This document shows positions 22,786 to 33,442 of a stretch of 64,000 bases of DNA, piece by piece. The position numbers and the translations under genes are program-made. The DNA lies in assembly GCF_040939455.1 (NCBI RefSeq), contig NC_134136.1:108364014-108428013 (forward strand). Reading direction: 5' to 3'. The stretch comes from Microcebus murinus. Lineage: Eukaryota > Chordata > Mammalia > Primates > Cheirogaleidae. Numbering within the stretch: position 1 is the stretch's first letter; each line of letters opens with the position of its first letter. The notes beneath the pieces were generated by a model. That model saw only the letters and a list, made by a program, of their open reading frames with translations. It did not search any database and was not told where the DNA came from.

Positions 22786-24631
22786 AATAGCTTTCTTCAT
22801 AAATCGTATGTTAGGTTTTACATTTATAGAGTATTTTTGTTCTGAAGGATACACACTTATTTGCTTTATGTTTTCCCTTTGGTTTCCAGATTCAAACTCT
22901 ACTTTTTTTTATCTGAAACACTGTGCAGTTATTACTTATCTCTCCACAGTCTATTTTATCAGATTGACCCATACAGGAAGTTTTAATTCATGTAATAAAA
23001 CACATATTTAAGTTATAATAAAAAAATCCAAGACATTAATTTTCTAGCAGGTAAAGAGAGTTACAAATTGTGTATTTGTAGATATTTTCTTGGTTAAGAG
23101 TTATTACCATTTTTTCTTGAGTTTAGAGGGCTGAGAGACAAATTATGCCAATTGCTTTACTTTGAGATGCGATTTTTTTAACCTTATGAATGAGAAGGAC
23201 CTGAAATTTCTCACATAAGGTGAAGCAAATTTGATTTATGTGCATTATAATCTCTCATAACTCTGAATGGGAGGAAAATACACAGTTATGCATTTGTAAG
23301 TGCCTAGAGGTTTTAGAGAAACAATATCTTTAAAGTCAACATGAGTGGATGAAAAGAAAATATTACGTGCTTTATTAATATTCCAGTAACTGACACCAGT
23401 GTAAGTATATTCAGCAGGCTAAATGTGTTTAAAATTTGATTTTGGAAAAGACGAAGAACAGAACATTTAACTCTATAGAATCTAAACATGTTTCAAAAAG
23501 ATATCCTTGATTGCTTTTTGTTAGATAAAATCATGGTGAATTAGTAATGTTATGACATATAGCACTCTTCCTCCAACATTCCCCAAAGACACAAAGAAAA
23601 TGACAAGGGACACAATCTGCCCCTCTTTGTTGGCTTATATTGGAACCTAAACCTGAAGGCAAATAATTCTGGGTCAGAGGAGTTAAAAGCTTAAGATCTT
23701 ATTTAATATAAATGTATTCCTTATTTTTCTTTCTCCTACTAATTTAATTTGTTTAAAAATAAAGCTCACAATTGATCAGGGGTATTGCTTATTTATGCCT
23801 GGGTGCCAATGATGATGGGGGATGAATGGTGATTCTATTTTCTACCCTGAACTACCTTGAATCTGTGAATACTGACTTCTAAATGGGATTTCTGTTTTGT
23901 ACCAGATGGGAAATCCAGTTGTTTTTTGTTCAAAGCCTGGGAATGCAGTCAACATTTCCCCTCTCTGCTTTTGTGGCTAACATGTTTTCTGTTCTAGCAT
24001 TCCTTTACACTTTGCATTGTGGGGCTTCTCATATCTAGAGATATGGAGACATGAATGGTTTGTTAAAGATAACCCACAGATCATTTCCCTGCTGTCAACT
24101 GGCTCAGTAGAATAATTGCACCCACAATGTTTCATGTCATTCCCACTCCAAATTCCAACCACATAATAGTTGATTAATTACGATATTGTCCATTAACACT
24201 TTAATAAAAGTTATCTTCTCTATGAGCAACCTTGGAATCATTACCTCATTACTTCCTTAACATTTTCCTTATAGCATGAGCCACTATCATCTAAAATTGC
24301 TCTAACACTTTGAAACTTGCCAACTAATGCCTGAAATATCTTGTGCTGAAATATCTTGTACTGAAGTTCCTCATCTTCGAATATGCCCATATTTTCTTCA
24401 ATCCCATCATACAGTCATCAAAGGAAATGGGAGTGTTCGTTTTATAATTTTATTTTCTTCCTATTAGGAAAGTTCATTAATTGCTCTTATCTATACATCT
24501 ACAGCATTACTTTCTCTTCCTTGGTTAAACACACTAGATCCTCTAACATAACAATACTTCCTTTTATATTTTGCCAAGAATATACAGTATATATTTTCCT
24601 TTTTATATATATGGAGGCTGGCTTTCCTTTT
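22786..24631. other. Single-copy DNA, nothing recognised
   Basis: AT-rich sequence with short ORFs (67, 61 and 87 codons) lacking recognisable domains. No repeats are identified. Confidence 0.4.
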
Positions 24632-25168
24632 TCATTATTGTGGTAAGAACATTTAACATGAGATCTACTCTCCTTTAACATTTTAAGTGCACAATAGAAT
24701 ATCGTTAACTATTGGCACGATGCTGTAGAGTTCTCTGCAACCTATTCATCTTGTATACCTGAAACTTTACTCTTATTGCAAAGCGACACCACATTTCCCC
24801 GTCCCCCAGCCTCTGGCAACCACCATTCTACTCTATGTTTTTATGAATTTGACTATTTTGGATACCTCATATAAGTGGAATCATGCAATATTTGTCCTTC
24901 TGTGACTGGCTTATTTTACTTGGCATAATGTCCTCCAGGTTCGTTTATCATATTGTCATATATGGCAGGATTTCCTTCATTTTTTAAGGCTGAATGATAT
25001 TCTATTCTCTCTCTCTCTCTGTATACATATATATATATATATATACACACACATATATATATATACACACATATATATATACATATATATATATATGTAT
25101 ATACACACTACAGGTTCTTTATTAATTCATCTGTTAATGGATATTTAGGTTGTTTCCACATCTTGGCT
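24632..25168 (-). mobile_element. L1M 3' end, 3' segment of an inverted copy
   Basis: Antisense L1 3' UTR and ORF2 end: 'ccagcctctggcaaccacca' near 24,807, 'taagtggaatcatgcaatat' near 24,873, 'ttacttggcataatgtcctc' near 24,916, 'aaggctgaatgatattctat' near 24,986 and 'aggttgtttccacatcttgg' near 25,148. It meets an oppositely oriented ORF2 piece at about 25,169. Confidence 0.85.
25005..25108. repeat. (CT)n(TA)n(CA)n compound microsatellite
   Basis: A ct run, then interleaved ta and ca tracts, lies at the usual expansion point of an L1 tail ('ccattgtatatatat' region). Confidence 0.95.
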
Positions 25169-25538
25169 ATTGGCCAAAGGACTTGAACAGAGATTTCTTC
25201 AAAGAAGACATACAAGTATATGACAAGATGTTCAAAATCACTAATAATAATCAGGAAAATGCAAATCAAAGAAAGCCACAATGAAATATCACCTCAGACC
25301 TCTTAGGATGGCTATTATATATGTCAAAAGCAATAATTGTTGGCAAGAATGTGGGGAAAACTGAAACCCTTGCACACTGTTGGTGGGAATATAAAAATGA
25401 CACAACCACTATGGAAAACAATATGGAGGTTCCTCAAAAATTTTCAAAATTAAAACTACCATGCAGTCCAGTAATCCCACTTCTAGATATATATACAAAA
25501 GAATTGAGATTAGAATCTTGAATATACACCTGCACTTC
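25169..25538 (+). mobile_element. L1M ORF2 fragment, inverted 5' segment of the same copy
   Basis: Plus-strand ORF2: 'ggccaaaggacttgaacaga' at 25,172, 'gaaaatgcaaatcaaagaaa' near 25,255, 'tgttggtgggaatataaaaa' near 25,379, 'atcccacttctagatatata' near 25,474 and 'cacttccatgtttattaa' at 25,533. It ends almost exactly where the adjacent minus-strand segment begins in the L1 consensus, which is the signature of a 5' inversion (twin priming). The 66-codon ORF at 25,321-25,521 is an ORF2 remnant. Confidence 0.85.
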
Positions 25539-26065
25539 CATGTTTATTAAGGCCGGCTTCTAAGATCACAAATCTTCTGCCAATAATTCACTTCAGCTCA
25601 AGCTACTTATTAGTTTCCCTTCTCTAGTTTTGAAAGGAAATTGTCCATGGGCCAACATATTTCTCTTTATTTAATATATTCTTCGATTTCTAGGGAAAAG
25701 AATGACAAACTCTCTTCATGGTAACTTTCCTTGATATTCAAACCAATAGATTCCTGGTATGTGTTCCCTTTTTCTAGAGAAATTTGTTATTTCATTTCAG
25801 TTTTAAAATTTTATCTCCATTTTATAATTTTTATTTCAATTTTCCAATTTTCTTTCCCATTCACAGAAAATCACTATGTTTCATGTATTTTATTCTTGAA
25901 AAATGTGCATTATATTTTTTATGTGCAAGGATTTTTACTGTACAAAACTATTATTGTATAATATATCGCATTCTATTTCTTATTTTTTCTCATAAATTTT
26001 ATTATTTTTCAAAATATTTGCTGCTCCTTGCTGTAAGAATATTATACTTCCCTTCCCCATTAATA
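25539..26065. other. T-rich DNA, unassigned
   Basis: T-rich sequence resembling antisense L1 composition, but no specific L1 block is recognised. Overlapping ORFs at 25,731-26,092 are Phe/Ile/Leu-rich low-complexity frames. Confidence 0.35.
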
Positions 26066-26152
26066 CCTGGCCAAAGAGGGAGAATCACTTGAGGCCAGGA
26101 GTTTGAGACTAGCCTAGGCAACACAATGAGACCTCACCTCTACAAAAATTTT
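26066..26152 (+). mobile_element. Short Alu/FLAM-type SINE fragment
   Basis: Contains 'gagaatcacttgaggccagg', 'agtttgagactagcctaggc' and 'caacacaatgagacc', then 'ctctacaaaaatttt', i.e. the middle of an Alu left arm. Both ends are missing. Confidence 0.8.
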
Positions 26153-26969
26153 ATATATGTATAATTCAATTGTTGGCCAATATCTCCAATTGTGTTGATA
26201 CTGCTGATTTTTATTTTGTATCTTTCTGTCTGAAAGTTTTAAACTTTTAATAATTTTCAATTTTATATCTGTCCTGTTTAACAATCTATGAGTTCTTTCA
26301 ACCTGAGTTATTTCATTTTCTCCATTTCTAAGAATTTTATTTTGACCATTACTTTGAAATAATCCTTTTGTCTGTTTCTATTTTCTTTTCTATTGAAGAC
26401 TATTAGTATCTGAATATTGCTAATGAAATTCACTCTGTGTTTATTTTTTTCCTTTCCCTTTTTTTTCTTTTTTCTAGTTGCTATTTTGCATGATTTCTTG
26501 CTACTTTTGAAGGAATTCTCCATTCATATATTTCATTGCACTAAATTATTCCTCTGATCTCTGCAGCCTACTGTATATCCAAGCTATTTGGTTATTGATT
26601 TTAACTACTCTAGCTTTCTTACCTGATATATGGTTTTCAAAAATTTTAATTATAATATTTTTTCATATTGCTAATATATTTTCATATAAATTTAGCATTA
26701 TTTATCAGGGTTATTTTTAATTAATTACCTGTTAGTTGAAATAATTCTACTATTGATGTTATCTGCTGTTTATTTGGGTTTTTGGTGCAAAATAAATATG
26801 AACAAAGTTGAACACTTTGTCATTGATATCTGATAAATGTTCCATAATTAGATACAAGAATGTGCTCTAGGGAGATACCAAGGCCAGAAATTAGTTTCTG
26901 TCAATTCAAGTGTGTCTAATGAGAGGAGAGTACCTAGTTTCCGAGTAGAAATCCTAATGAATGATAGAA
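26153..26969. other. T-rich DNA, possibly antisense old L1
   Basis: Composition and phrases such as 'ttgtctgtttctattttctt' resemble antisense L1M ORF1/5' UTR, but the match is too weak to define an element. The Lys-rich minus-strand ORF at 26,308-26,523 comes from a pyrimidine tract. Confidence 0.3.
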
Positions 26970-27130
26970 CTATTTTTTAAATAAAATTTTTGAAATAAAA
27001 GACACATACAGAAAAGTATGTGAATTATGTAATAACTTGATTATTATTTTAAGTGAACACACTTATTTAACTAGCACCCAAATTAAGAAACTGAATATTG
27101 CCACAGAATCTGACCCCCTTAGTGATTCTA
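26970..27130 (-). mobile_element. Old L1M 3' UTR fragment
   Basis: 'taagtgaacacacttattta', 'actagcacccaaattaagaa' and 'gaatattgccacagaatc' are the reverse complement of an L1MC/ME-type 3' UTR. Confidence 0.5.
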
Positions 27131-27169
27131 TCATGTCGCTATCATAATTAAGCATGATAATTTCGAACA

Positions 27170-27345
27170 ATGCAATAGTATACAATAATAATAAGGAACT
27201 ATGGCCATGTGTAAGAACCTGGATGATTCCTACACAGAGGAAAATGAGCTAGACACAACATAATACATACATATTATTCCATTTAAATGAAACTCAAAAA
27301 CAGGCACAACAAATCTGTGATGGGAAGTCATCATAGTTTTTGAAG
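27170..27345 (+). mobile_element. Old L1M fragment, opposite orientation
   Basis: 'gctagacacaacataataca', 'tattattccatttaaatgaa', 'actcaaaaacaggcacaaca' and 'gatgggaagtcatcatag' follow a plus-strand L1M 3' region. It lies head to head with 26,970-27,130 and may be one inverted element. Confidence 0.5.
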
Positions 27346-27389
27346 TTAGCATCTTGTTCCAACTACATTAGAAAGTAAACTGTCATAAT

Positions 27390-27584
27390 TCAAGCAACCA
27401 CATATGGGTAGGTCTCTTCCTGTATTTCCTATTATATTGCATTGCTTTGTTTTTCTATCTTTATATGAATAACATACTTTTAATCACTATACCTGTATAA
27501 TAAAACTTAATGTTTGATAGTGTTATTGTGCCAGTTTTACTTTTATTCTTTAAAATTCTCTTAGCTAATTTTTCACTTTGCATT

Positions 27585-27630
<46 letters not shown>

Positions 27631-28342
27631 GATATGCTTCTTAATTTACACGCATATACATATATACTCACTTAGACAAACTGCTATGATTTTGACTGAG
27701 AGTATATTGAATTTACAGACCAAGATTTGGGAGAACTACTTCTTACCATACAAAGTTTTCTAATTCATGAACCTAGAATATCTCTCCATTTTTTAGGTCT
27801 TCTTTAATTATTTAAAATATTATTTTGTATTTTTCATTGGATAGACATTGCACAAATTTTGTTTGATTTTTAATTATGTATAAGTCTTTATGTTACACAC
27901 AGTATCCTTTTTGAAAATTCCTATTTTGTTTGTTGCTGCCATGTAGAAATATTAATATAATTAACAACTATATATTGACATTGTAGTCAGCGAACTAAGT
28001 TCACTAATTAATTTCAAATATTTGTAGGCTGTTTTGAATTTTCTACATTCACAATCATGCCATCTGTAGATAATCAATATTTTGTTAATATTTTCCCCCT
28101 AAATCTACTTAATCATACCACCAGAACTATGATGAATAGAAATGAATATAAAATATATCCTATTCTTGTTTTTGTATTTCAAGGAAAACAATTCACTTTA
28201 ATTTCATTAAGAATAATATGTACTTTAGTTTTTCAACTTAACTTTTCTACAAAATAAAAAATAGTTTTGTTCTTGGTTTGCTAATAGTTTTTTTATGAAT
28301 GGATATTCATTAATGGATATTTAAATTTATCAAATGCTTTTC
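27390..28342 (-). mobile_element. Old L1M ORF2 (reverse transcriptase part), antisense
   Basis: Read left to right this follows antisense L1 ORF2: 'gagagtatattgaatttaca' near 27,699, 'gaatatctctccattttttag' region near 27,777, 'gaatgaatataaaatatatc' region near 28,140 and 'gatatttaaatttatcaaatgc' region near 28,317. Much decayed. The same element continues at 28,669-29,320 after two insertions. Confidence 0.65.
27587..27629. repeat. (TA)n microsatellite inside L1M
   Basis: Over 20 uninterrupted ta units. It underlies the Tyr-Ile repeat ORF at 27,578-27,763, which is not a gene. Confidence 0.95.
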
Positions 28343-28446
28343 TTTTTTATTGTTTATTTCAGAATATTACAGTACAAATGTTTTGGCTACATGAATGCTT
28401 TGTGCAGTTTGAGTCAAAGTTCTAAGTATACCCATCACCCAGATTC
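28343..28446 (-). mobile_element. Strepsirrhine-type L1 3' end, 5'-truncated
   Basis: 'tttatttcagaatattacag', 'tacaaatgttttggctacat', 'gcagtttgagtcaaagttct' and 'agtatacccatcacccagat' are the same antisense L1 tail seen at 37,050-37,150. Only about 100 bases remain. Confidence 0.8.
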
Positions 28447-28500
28447 AAATGCTGTTTCTAAACCTATTGTGATAATTATAGGATATGTAGTCTTCTTTTT

Positions 28501-28664
28501 TTTTTTTTTTTTTTTTTGACACAAAGTCTGGCTGTGTTACCCAGGCTGGAATGCAGCAACGCAATTATAGCTCACTGTAAACTTGAACTCCTGGCCTCAA
28601 GTCATCCTCCTGCCTCAGCATCTGCAGTAGCAAAGAATACTGGTGCAGGCCCTTTACACTTGGC
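28501..28664 (-). mobile_element. Alu-related monomer (FLAM-type SINE)
   Basis: A T-run (A-tail in sense) is followed by 'ctggctgtgttacccaggct', 'ggaatgcagcaacgcaatta', 'tagctcactgtaaacttgaa', 'ctcctggcctcaagtcatcc' and 'tcctgcctcagcatctgcag'. One arm only, about 165 bases. Flanking 'cttcttttt' at 28,492-28,500 and 28,665-28,673 is a possible target-site duplication. Confidence 0.85.
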
Positions 28665-28668
28665 CTTC

Positions 28669-29320
28669 TTTTTCCTTAAATGTGAATTGTATTGATTGAT
28701 ATTAAATTTGTTTATATTTATTTAAAATTTTACATCTATGTTCATGAGACAAATTGACCTGTTAATTTCTTTTCTTTCAACGTATTTGTGAGAGTTTGTT
28801 ATTTGGGTTATGTAGACCTTGTAAAATGACTTGAGATATGCGCCCTTTTCCACCTTTTATTTGTATGAGTATGAATAACATGTTATTATTTTTCCCATGA
28901 ATGCTTGAGAGAATTAACCAGCAAAGCCATTTGACTTAGACTAGAGTTTTCTTTGTAGAAAAATATTTAACTGCAGATTAAAATTATGTAAAAGATATGA
29001 AGTTGTTTTGATTATATATTTTTTATTGTACTAGTCTTTAAGTTGTATTTCTGGGAATATTTCCTTATAAAAGTTTTCATAATTATAAACATAAATTTGT
29101 TCATAAATGGTCTTATTTCATCTCTAAAATTTATAGAATCTTTATTGAAATTTCATTCCTGATATTAGTTATTTGTTCTTTCTACTTTTTTTGTTTTCTT
29201 GAGAAGAAGGATATTTCTATTTTTTGTGACTGTTTTCTTTGACTTTGACTTTCAGTAGTTCTAGGCATATTAATGCCTAGATGTGGTTTTCTTTATATTT
29301 GCCCTATTTGGGGTGTAGAA
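28669..29320 (-). mobile_element. Old L1M ORF2, continuation
   Basis: Antisense ORF2 continues with 'agaattaaccagcaaagcca' near 28,911, 'agactagagttttctttgta' near 28,938, 'ggaatatttccttataaaag' near 29,053 and 'ttattgaaatttcattcctg' near 29,142. No frame is open. Confidence 0.65.
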
Positions 29321-30204
29321 TTTTTTTTTATTTCAAAATATTAAGGGGGTACAAGTGTTCTTGTTACATGGATACATTGCATAATGCCCTGAAGTCAGGG
29401 CTTTTAGTGTGCCCATCACAAGAATAGTGTACATTGTAGCAAATAGATAAGTTTTTCTCTCTCCACATCCTCCCCGTCTCCCTCTTCTTAGTTTTCAATT
29501 TCCTTTACACCACCATATGACCACGTGTGCCAATTGTTTAGCTCCCACTTATTAGTAAGAATATGTGGTGTTTGTTTTTCCAGTCCTGAGTTACTTCAAT
29601 TAGGATAATGTACTCTAGTTCCATCAAAGTAGCTGCAAAAGACATTATTTTATTCATTTTTATGGCTGAGTAGTACTCCATGGTGTGTGTGTGTGTGTGT
29701 GTGTATGTGTATATATATATATATATGTGTACATACACATATATATATATGTGTATATATACACATACACACACACACACGCACACCATATTTTCTTTAT
29801 CTACTCATCAATCAATGAGCACTTAGGTTGATTCCACATCTTCGCAATTATAAATTGTGCTGTGATAAACATACAGGTGCAGATGTATTTTTTATAAAAA
29901 GAGTGATTTTCTTTTGGGTAGATATCCAGTAGTGGGACTGCTGGATTAAATGGCAGGTCTACTTTTAGTTCTTTGAGGAATCTCCAAACTGTTTCCCATG
30001 GAGATTATACTAATGTGCAGTCCCACCAACAGTATATAAGTGTTTCATTTTTTCTGCATCCACACCATCATCTATTGTTTTGGGACATTTTAGTAATGGC
30101 CATTCTGATAAGGGTAAGTTGATATCTCACTGTGGTTTTAATTTGCATTTCCCTGATGATTACTGATGTTGAGCATTTGTTCATATATTTGTCAGCCAGT
30201 TGCC
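29321..30204 (-). mobile_element. L1MA/L1PB-type L1 3' end, 5'-truncated
   Basis: A well-preserved antisense L1 tail of about 880 bases: 'tattaagggggtacaagtg' at 29,339, 'agggcttttagtgtgcccat' near 29,397, 'gctcccacttattagtaaga' near 29,541, 'atggctgagtagtactccat' near 29,661, 'ggtagatatccagtagtggg' near 29,917, 'gtgcagtcccaccaacagta' near 30,015 and 'tttgcatttccctgatgatt' near 30,143. The 83-codon minus ORF at 29,538-29,789 is 3' UTR plus microsatellite. Confidence 0.9.
29682..29787. repeat. (TG)n(TA)n(CA)n self-complementary microsatellite
   Basis: A tg run passes through ta tracts into a ca run, so the left and right thirds can pair with each other. It sits at the L1-tail expansion point. 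Confidence 0.95.
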
Positions 30205-30900
30205 TTTTTCTTTTTATACCCAAGTTTATTTATCCATTCATTTATTGAAGGATATATTAGTTGCTTCCAGTTTGGGAGAAATATAACTAAAGCTTCTATA
30301 AACAATCACACAAGTCTATCTTCTTTTGAAAAAAATTCTGTTCCTGTCTTTTGCCCACTTTTTAATGGAATTATTATTTTTTTTCTTCCTGATTTGTTCC
30401 AATTTTTGTAGATTCTGGATAATTGCTCTTACTGAGATGTATACTTTGTGAATATTTTCTCTCATAGTGTAAGTTGTCTATTTACTCTGATTATTTCCTT
30501 TGCTTTGCATAAACTTTTTAATTTGTTTAAGTCCCATTATTTTTGTTTTTGCTAAATTTCTTGAACTTGTTTTTAATATCATTAATCAATTTTGGAAAAA
30601 TCTTAGCAATATCTTTTGCAACATTGCCTTGCATTTTTCTTTCCTCCATGGCTCCCATTCCATTTTGCTAATAATTTTTTCACTGTGCCACGTATTGTCT
30701 CTTTTTCCCTTTTCTGTGCTTTCCATTTTCTTTGCTCCCTGTATTTCAGCCTAAATATTGGCAAGATAATTTTAATAACTGTGATATCTATTTGTTTGTT
30801 TCTATTTTCTGTCATATTTTTCCTTTGGTCTGGATTTTTGGCATACTAGAAAATGCTCTATTAAATACAAGACATCATGTTAAGTATGTTAAGTGTCTAC
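30205..30900 (-). mobile_element. Older L1M pieces (ORF2 end, then ORF1/5' region), antisense
   Basis: 'atccattcatttattgaagg' near 30,231 and 'taaagcttctataaacaatc' near 30,287 are antisense L1 3' sequence. 'tttgcccactttttaatgga' near 30,350 and 'gatatttcc..tttgctttgcat' type blocks near 30,490 are more 5', with a deletion between. From about 30,620 it resembles antisense ORF1/5' UTR ('gcctaaatattggcaagat'). Boundaries between pieces are uncertain. Confidence 0.55.
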
Positions 30901-31819
30901 ATAATGGTATTTTTTTTCTAGAGATGGTTTATTCCACATACCCTAGTAAACTAAATATGAGATTATCTTAAATCTAACAGGGACTCAGCCAGCTAAACCC
31001 GATTTGCATTACAGTTTCTGATAAACTCATTTCACTTCTGGTCCTTACCTACTCCTCAAGATTAGTCCTCCTATAGCTTCAACTGTGAGACCTGGGCATT
31101 TACTAGGATCCTTTCTTCCTTGGTGTGATTGGAACACCAATTTTGTCTCCTCAGCATCAGTAGATTTATTGAAACCTTCACTCCTTGTCTTTTAGCAGCT
31201 TTCAGTTTAGTTTCTCTACTTTATTCCCTGAAACTGTTTAATAATTTAGCAAATGCCTTCAAGTGAAACTTGACTTCATACTCTGTCCCTTCTTTTCTCA
31301 TTTGGGATGTTGGTCTTTCTAGTCCTGACTTGGCAGCCGCACATGTCAATTTTTGTCTCTCTTGCTTTCCGAGATTGCAAAAAACTCTATTGACATTTCT
31401 GCCTCTAAGCAGTAGCACTTCACTGGATTTGCAGCATCTTTCTCCATTCCAAAAATTGGCAAATGTTCCCAGGAAAATTCAGCTCACAGAATATCTGCTC
31501 ACTTCTCCACAGTTCATTTCTTTTGAGGAATTTGACTCCTCAAATGAAGCTCTATGCAGTTCAATTGTAATTTGATATCTTTGAAGGTTTATATTTGAAT
31601 AGATCTTTTATTTCCCCTTAATCTGGCTCTTTAAGATGTTTTGTAGCAGTAACACTGGTTTTTCACAAGCTACTTCATCATAATCAAAAGCAGAAGTCCC
31701 ACCAAGATACATTTGATTAATTTTATTGACTGCTACTCCACCAAGTAACAAAGTCATTAAATGTACCTTTAAATCCTTGGGAGGAATCCATATTGGAAGC
31801 AGAAGCAGGCACAATCCCT
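30901..31819 (-). mobile_element. Possible antisense L1M 5' UTR
   Basis: Less AT-rich pyrimidine-biased sequence continuing from the L1M above, similar in style to the antisense 5' UTR at 57,800-58,380. No diagnostic block is certain. ORFs at 31,221-31,418 (minus), 31,270-31,575 (plus) and 31,608-31,814 (minus) show no domain. Confidence 0.3.
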
Positions 31820-32262
31820 AGTTTTGAGGGAAGGAGTGTGAGAAAGAATGCCTGAAGGCAGCTAGAAAGCCTTTACCTGTATTCAAGAATTTGTTTTCCC
31901 CCAGCGTGGCTTTTTCTTTGCCCATATCACACCTCAGGCAGCAGCACTAGAAGCCCCACTGCTGTAGGCCACTCCTCAGATGAAGGAGCATATTAAAATT
32001 GTCCAAAGACAATGAGAAGCAGTGATAGGAGCAAAAGTTTTAAAGTTCTTTAATTCCACCCTTGTTGTTGCACCAGCGATTTCAGTTTCTCACCAGCTCA
32101 GCTGCTTGAATGAAGGTGAGGCTAGGTCCCCTTGAGGAAGCACCTTGCTACACTGCCAAAGGTTTATGTTGTTAATCTTTCTCCCAACCTGCTCCAAAGG
32201 GACCTATGGCCTTTTACTACAGTGACTGTACACTGAGGAAATGGAAATAATCAGATGTTGTC
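31820..32262 (+). mobile_element. Possible endogenous retrovirus internal fragment
   Basis: A GC-richer block with phrases such as 'cttgaggaagcaccttgcta', 'cactgccaaaggtttatgtt' and 'aaagggacctatggcctttt' that resemble ERVL/MaLR internal DNA. No intact frame. Family and orientation rest on memory only. Confidence 0.3.
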
Positions 32263-32575
32263 TTTTCACTTTTTTTTATTGTATTTTTTGAAATATAGAA
32301 GTTTTACTTTAGGTCCAATGTTTAATTATTTTCTTACCTCTGTGCTTTTGGTGTAATTTCTAAGAAATTATCACCTAACTCAAGATCATGAAGATTTACA
32401 TACCATGTTTTATTTTGAAGTTTAAAGTTTTAGCTCATACATTTAGGTCTGTGATCTATTCTGAGTTTATTTTTGCATATGGTGTGAGGTTGAAGTCCAA
32501 ATTAATGTTTTGTGTATGTGGATGTCTAACTGTCCCAGCATCATTTTTTTCTGTCCACATATATCTTATTTTTTT
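32263..32575 (-). mobile_element. L1 ORF2 fragment, antisense
   Basis: 'ctgtgcttttggtgtaattt' near 32,340, 'tcaagatcatgaagatttac' near 32,380, 'acatttaggtctgtgatcta' near 32,440 and 'catatggtgtgaggttgaag' near 32,476 follow antisense L1 ORF2. Confidence 0.8.
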
Positions 32576-32790
32576 ATATTTGTCAGGTAAATAGATATAT
32601 ATGTATTTAAATACATTTATGCAATGTGTAATGATCAAATCGCAGTAATTAGTGTATCCATCACCTCAAACATTTATCATTTCTTCATGTTGAGAACACT
32701 GAAAATCCACATTTCTGCCTATGTGAAAATATGCAATAAATGATTGTTATTTATAGTCACTCTATTGTGCTATATTTAAGTTACAAGATA
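32576..32790 (-). mobile_element. L1M 3' UTR fragment, antisense
   Basis: 'gcaatgtgtaatgatcaaat', 'tagtgtatccatcacctcaa' and 'acatttatcatttcttcatg' are a canonical antisense L1M 3' end. Because it follows an ORF2 piece on its right-hand side rather than its left, it is a separate insertion or a rearranged copy. Confidence 0.75.
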
Positions 32791-32986
32791 TGAAGTGGAA
32801 GAATGAGCATTGCCCAAGGACTTTGGACTTTGAAACTCCTTCTGGGAAAGGGTTAGCATGTTTTTGTTTGTACACAGGGTATTCATATCATGTTAGGTGG
32901 AAGTATGGCATTGCTACTACATTTATGTGGAAATTAAGTATGGTTTACAGAGATGTGTATATATGCCAAGTCAACAAGACATAGAC
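32791..32986 (+). mobile_element. Possible MaLR internal sequence upstream of an LTR
   Basis: 'gaagtggaagaatgagcatt', 'tggactttgaaactccttct' and 'catatcatgttaggtggaag' precede the LTR directly and resemble the internal tail of a MaLR element. This is weakly supported. Confidence 0.3.
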
Positions 32987-33365
32987 TGTGATCGTTAGTT
33001 TTATTTGTCACCTTGACTAGGCTATAGTTTCCAGTTATCCAGTCAAAAAATAATCTAGATAATGCTGCGAATGTATTTTGCAATTGTGGTTAACATGTAT
33101 AATCAATTTACTTTAAACAAGGGAAATTTTTCTTGATAATTTGGGTGGACCTTACCCAATTAGTTGGAAGTCTTTTAGAGTTTTCCCTAAGGAAGTAGAA
33201 ATTCTGCCTCAAAATTGCAGCATCAACTCCTACCTGAGTTTCCAGCCTGTCATCCTGCCAGATAGATTTCAGACTTGCCATATCCCACAATCATTTCTTT
33301 AATTTCCTTAAAATAAATCTACCTATCTATCTACCTACCTACTACACACATGCACACACGTGCAT

Positions 33366-33407
<42 letters not shown>

Positions 33408-33442
33408 TGGTTCTGTTCCTCTGGAAAACCCACACTAATGCA
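32987..33442 (+). mobile_element. MaLR/MLT1-like LTR
   Basis: A plus-strand LTR bounded by tg (32,987) and ca (33,441). Blocks: 'gttttatttgtcaccttgac', 'tggaccttacccaattagtt', 'attctgcctcaaaattgcag', 'catcaactcctacctgagtt', 'tccttaaaataaatct' (polyadenylation signal aataaa near 33,312), then a simple-repeat expansion and 'ggttctgttcctctggaaaa'. No clear 5-base target-site duplication. Confidence 0.8.
33319..33406. repeat. (CTAC/CTAT)n(CA)n compound microsatellite in the LTR
   Basis: A tetranucleotide run of ctac/ctat units passes into an interrupted then pure ca tract of about 17 units, located downstream of the LTR polyadenylation signal. Confidence 0.95.

Noticed and set aside
27578..27763. 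ORF with a Tyr-Ile repeat
   Set aside because: Translation of a TA microsatellite. The same applies to 20,467-20,694 and 29,538-29,789.
30166..30971. Cluster of plus-strand Phe/Leu-rich ORFs resembling membrane proteins
   Set aside because: They read antisense L1 (T-rich), which gives false hydrophobic peptides.
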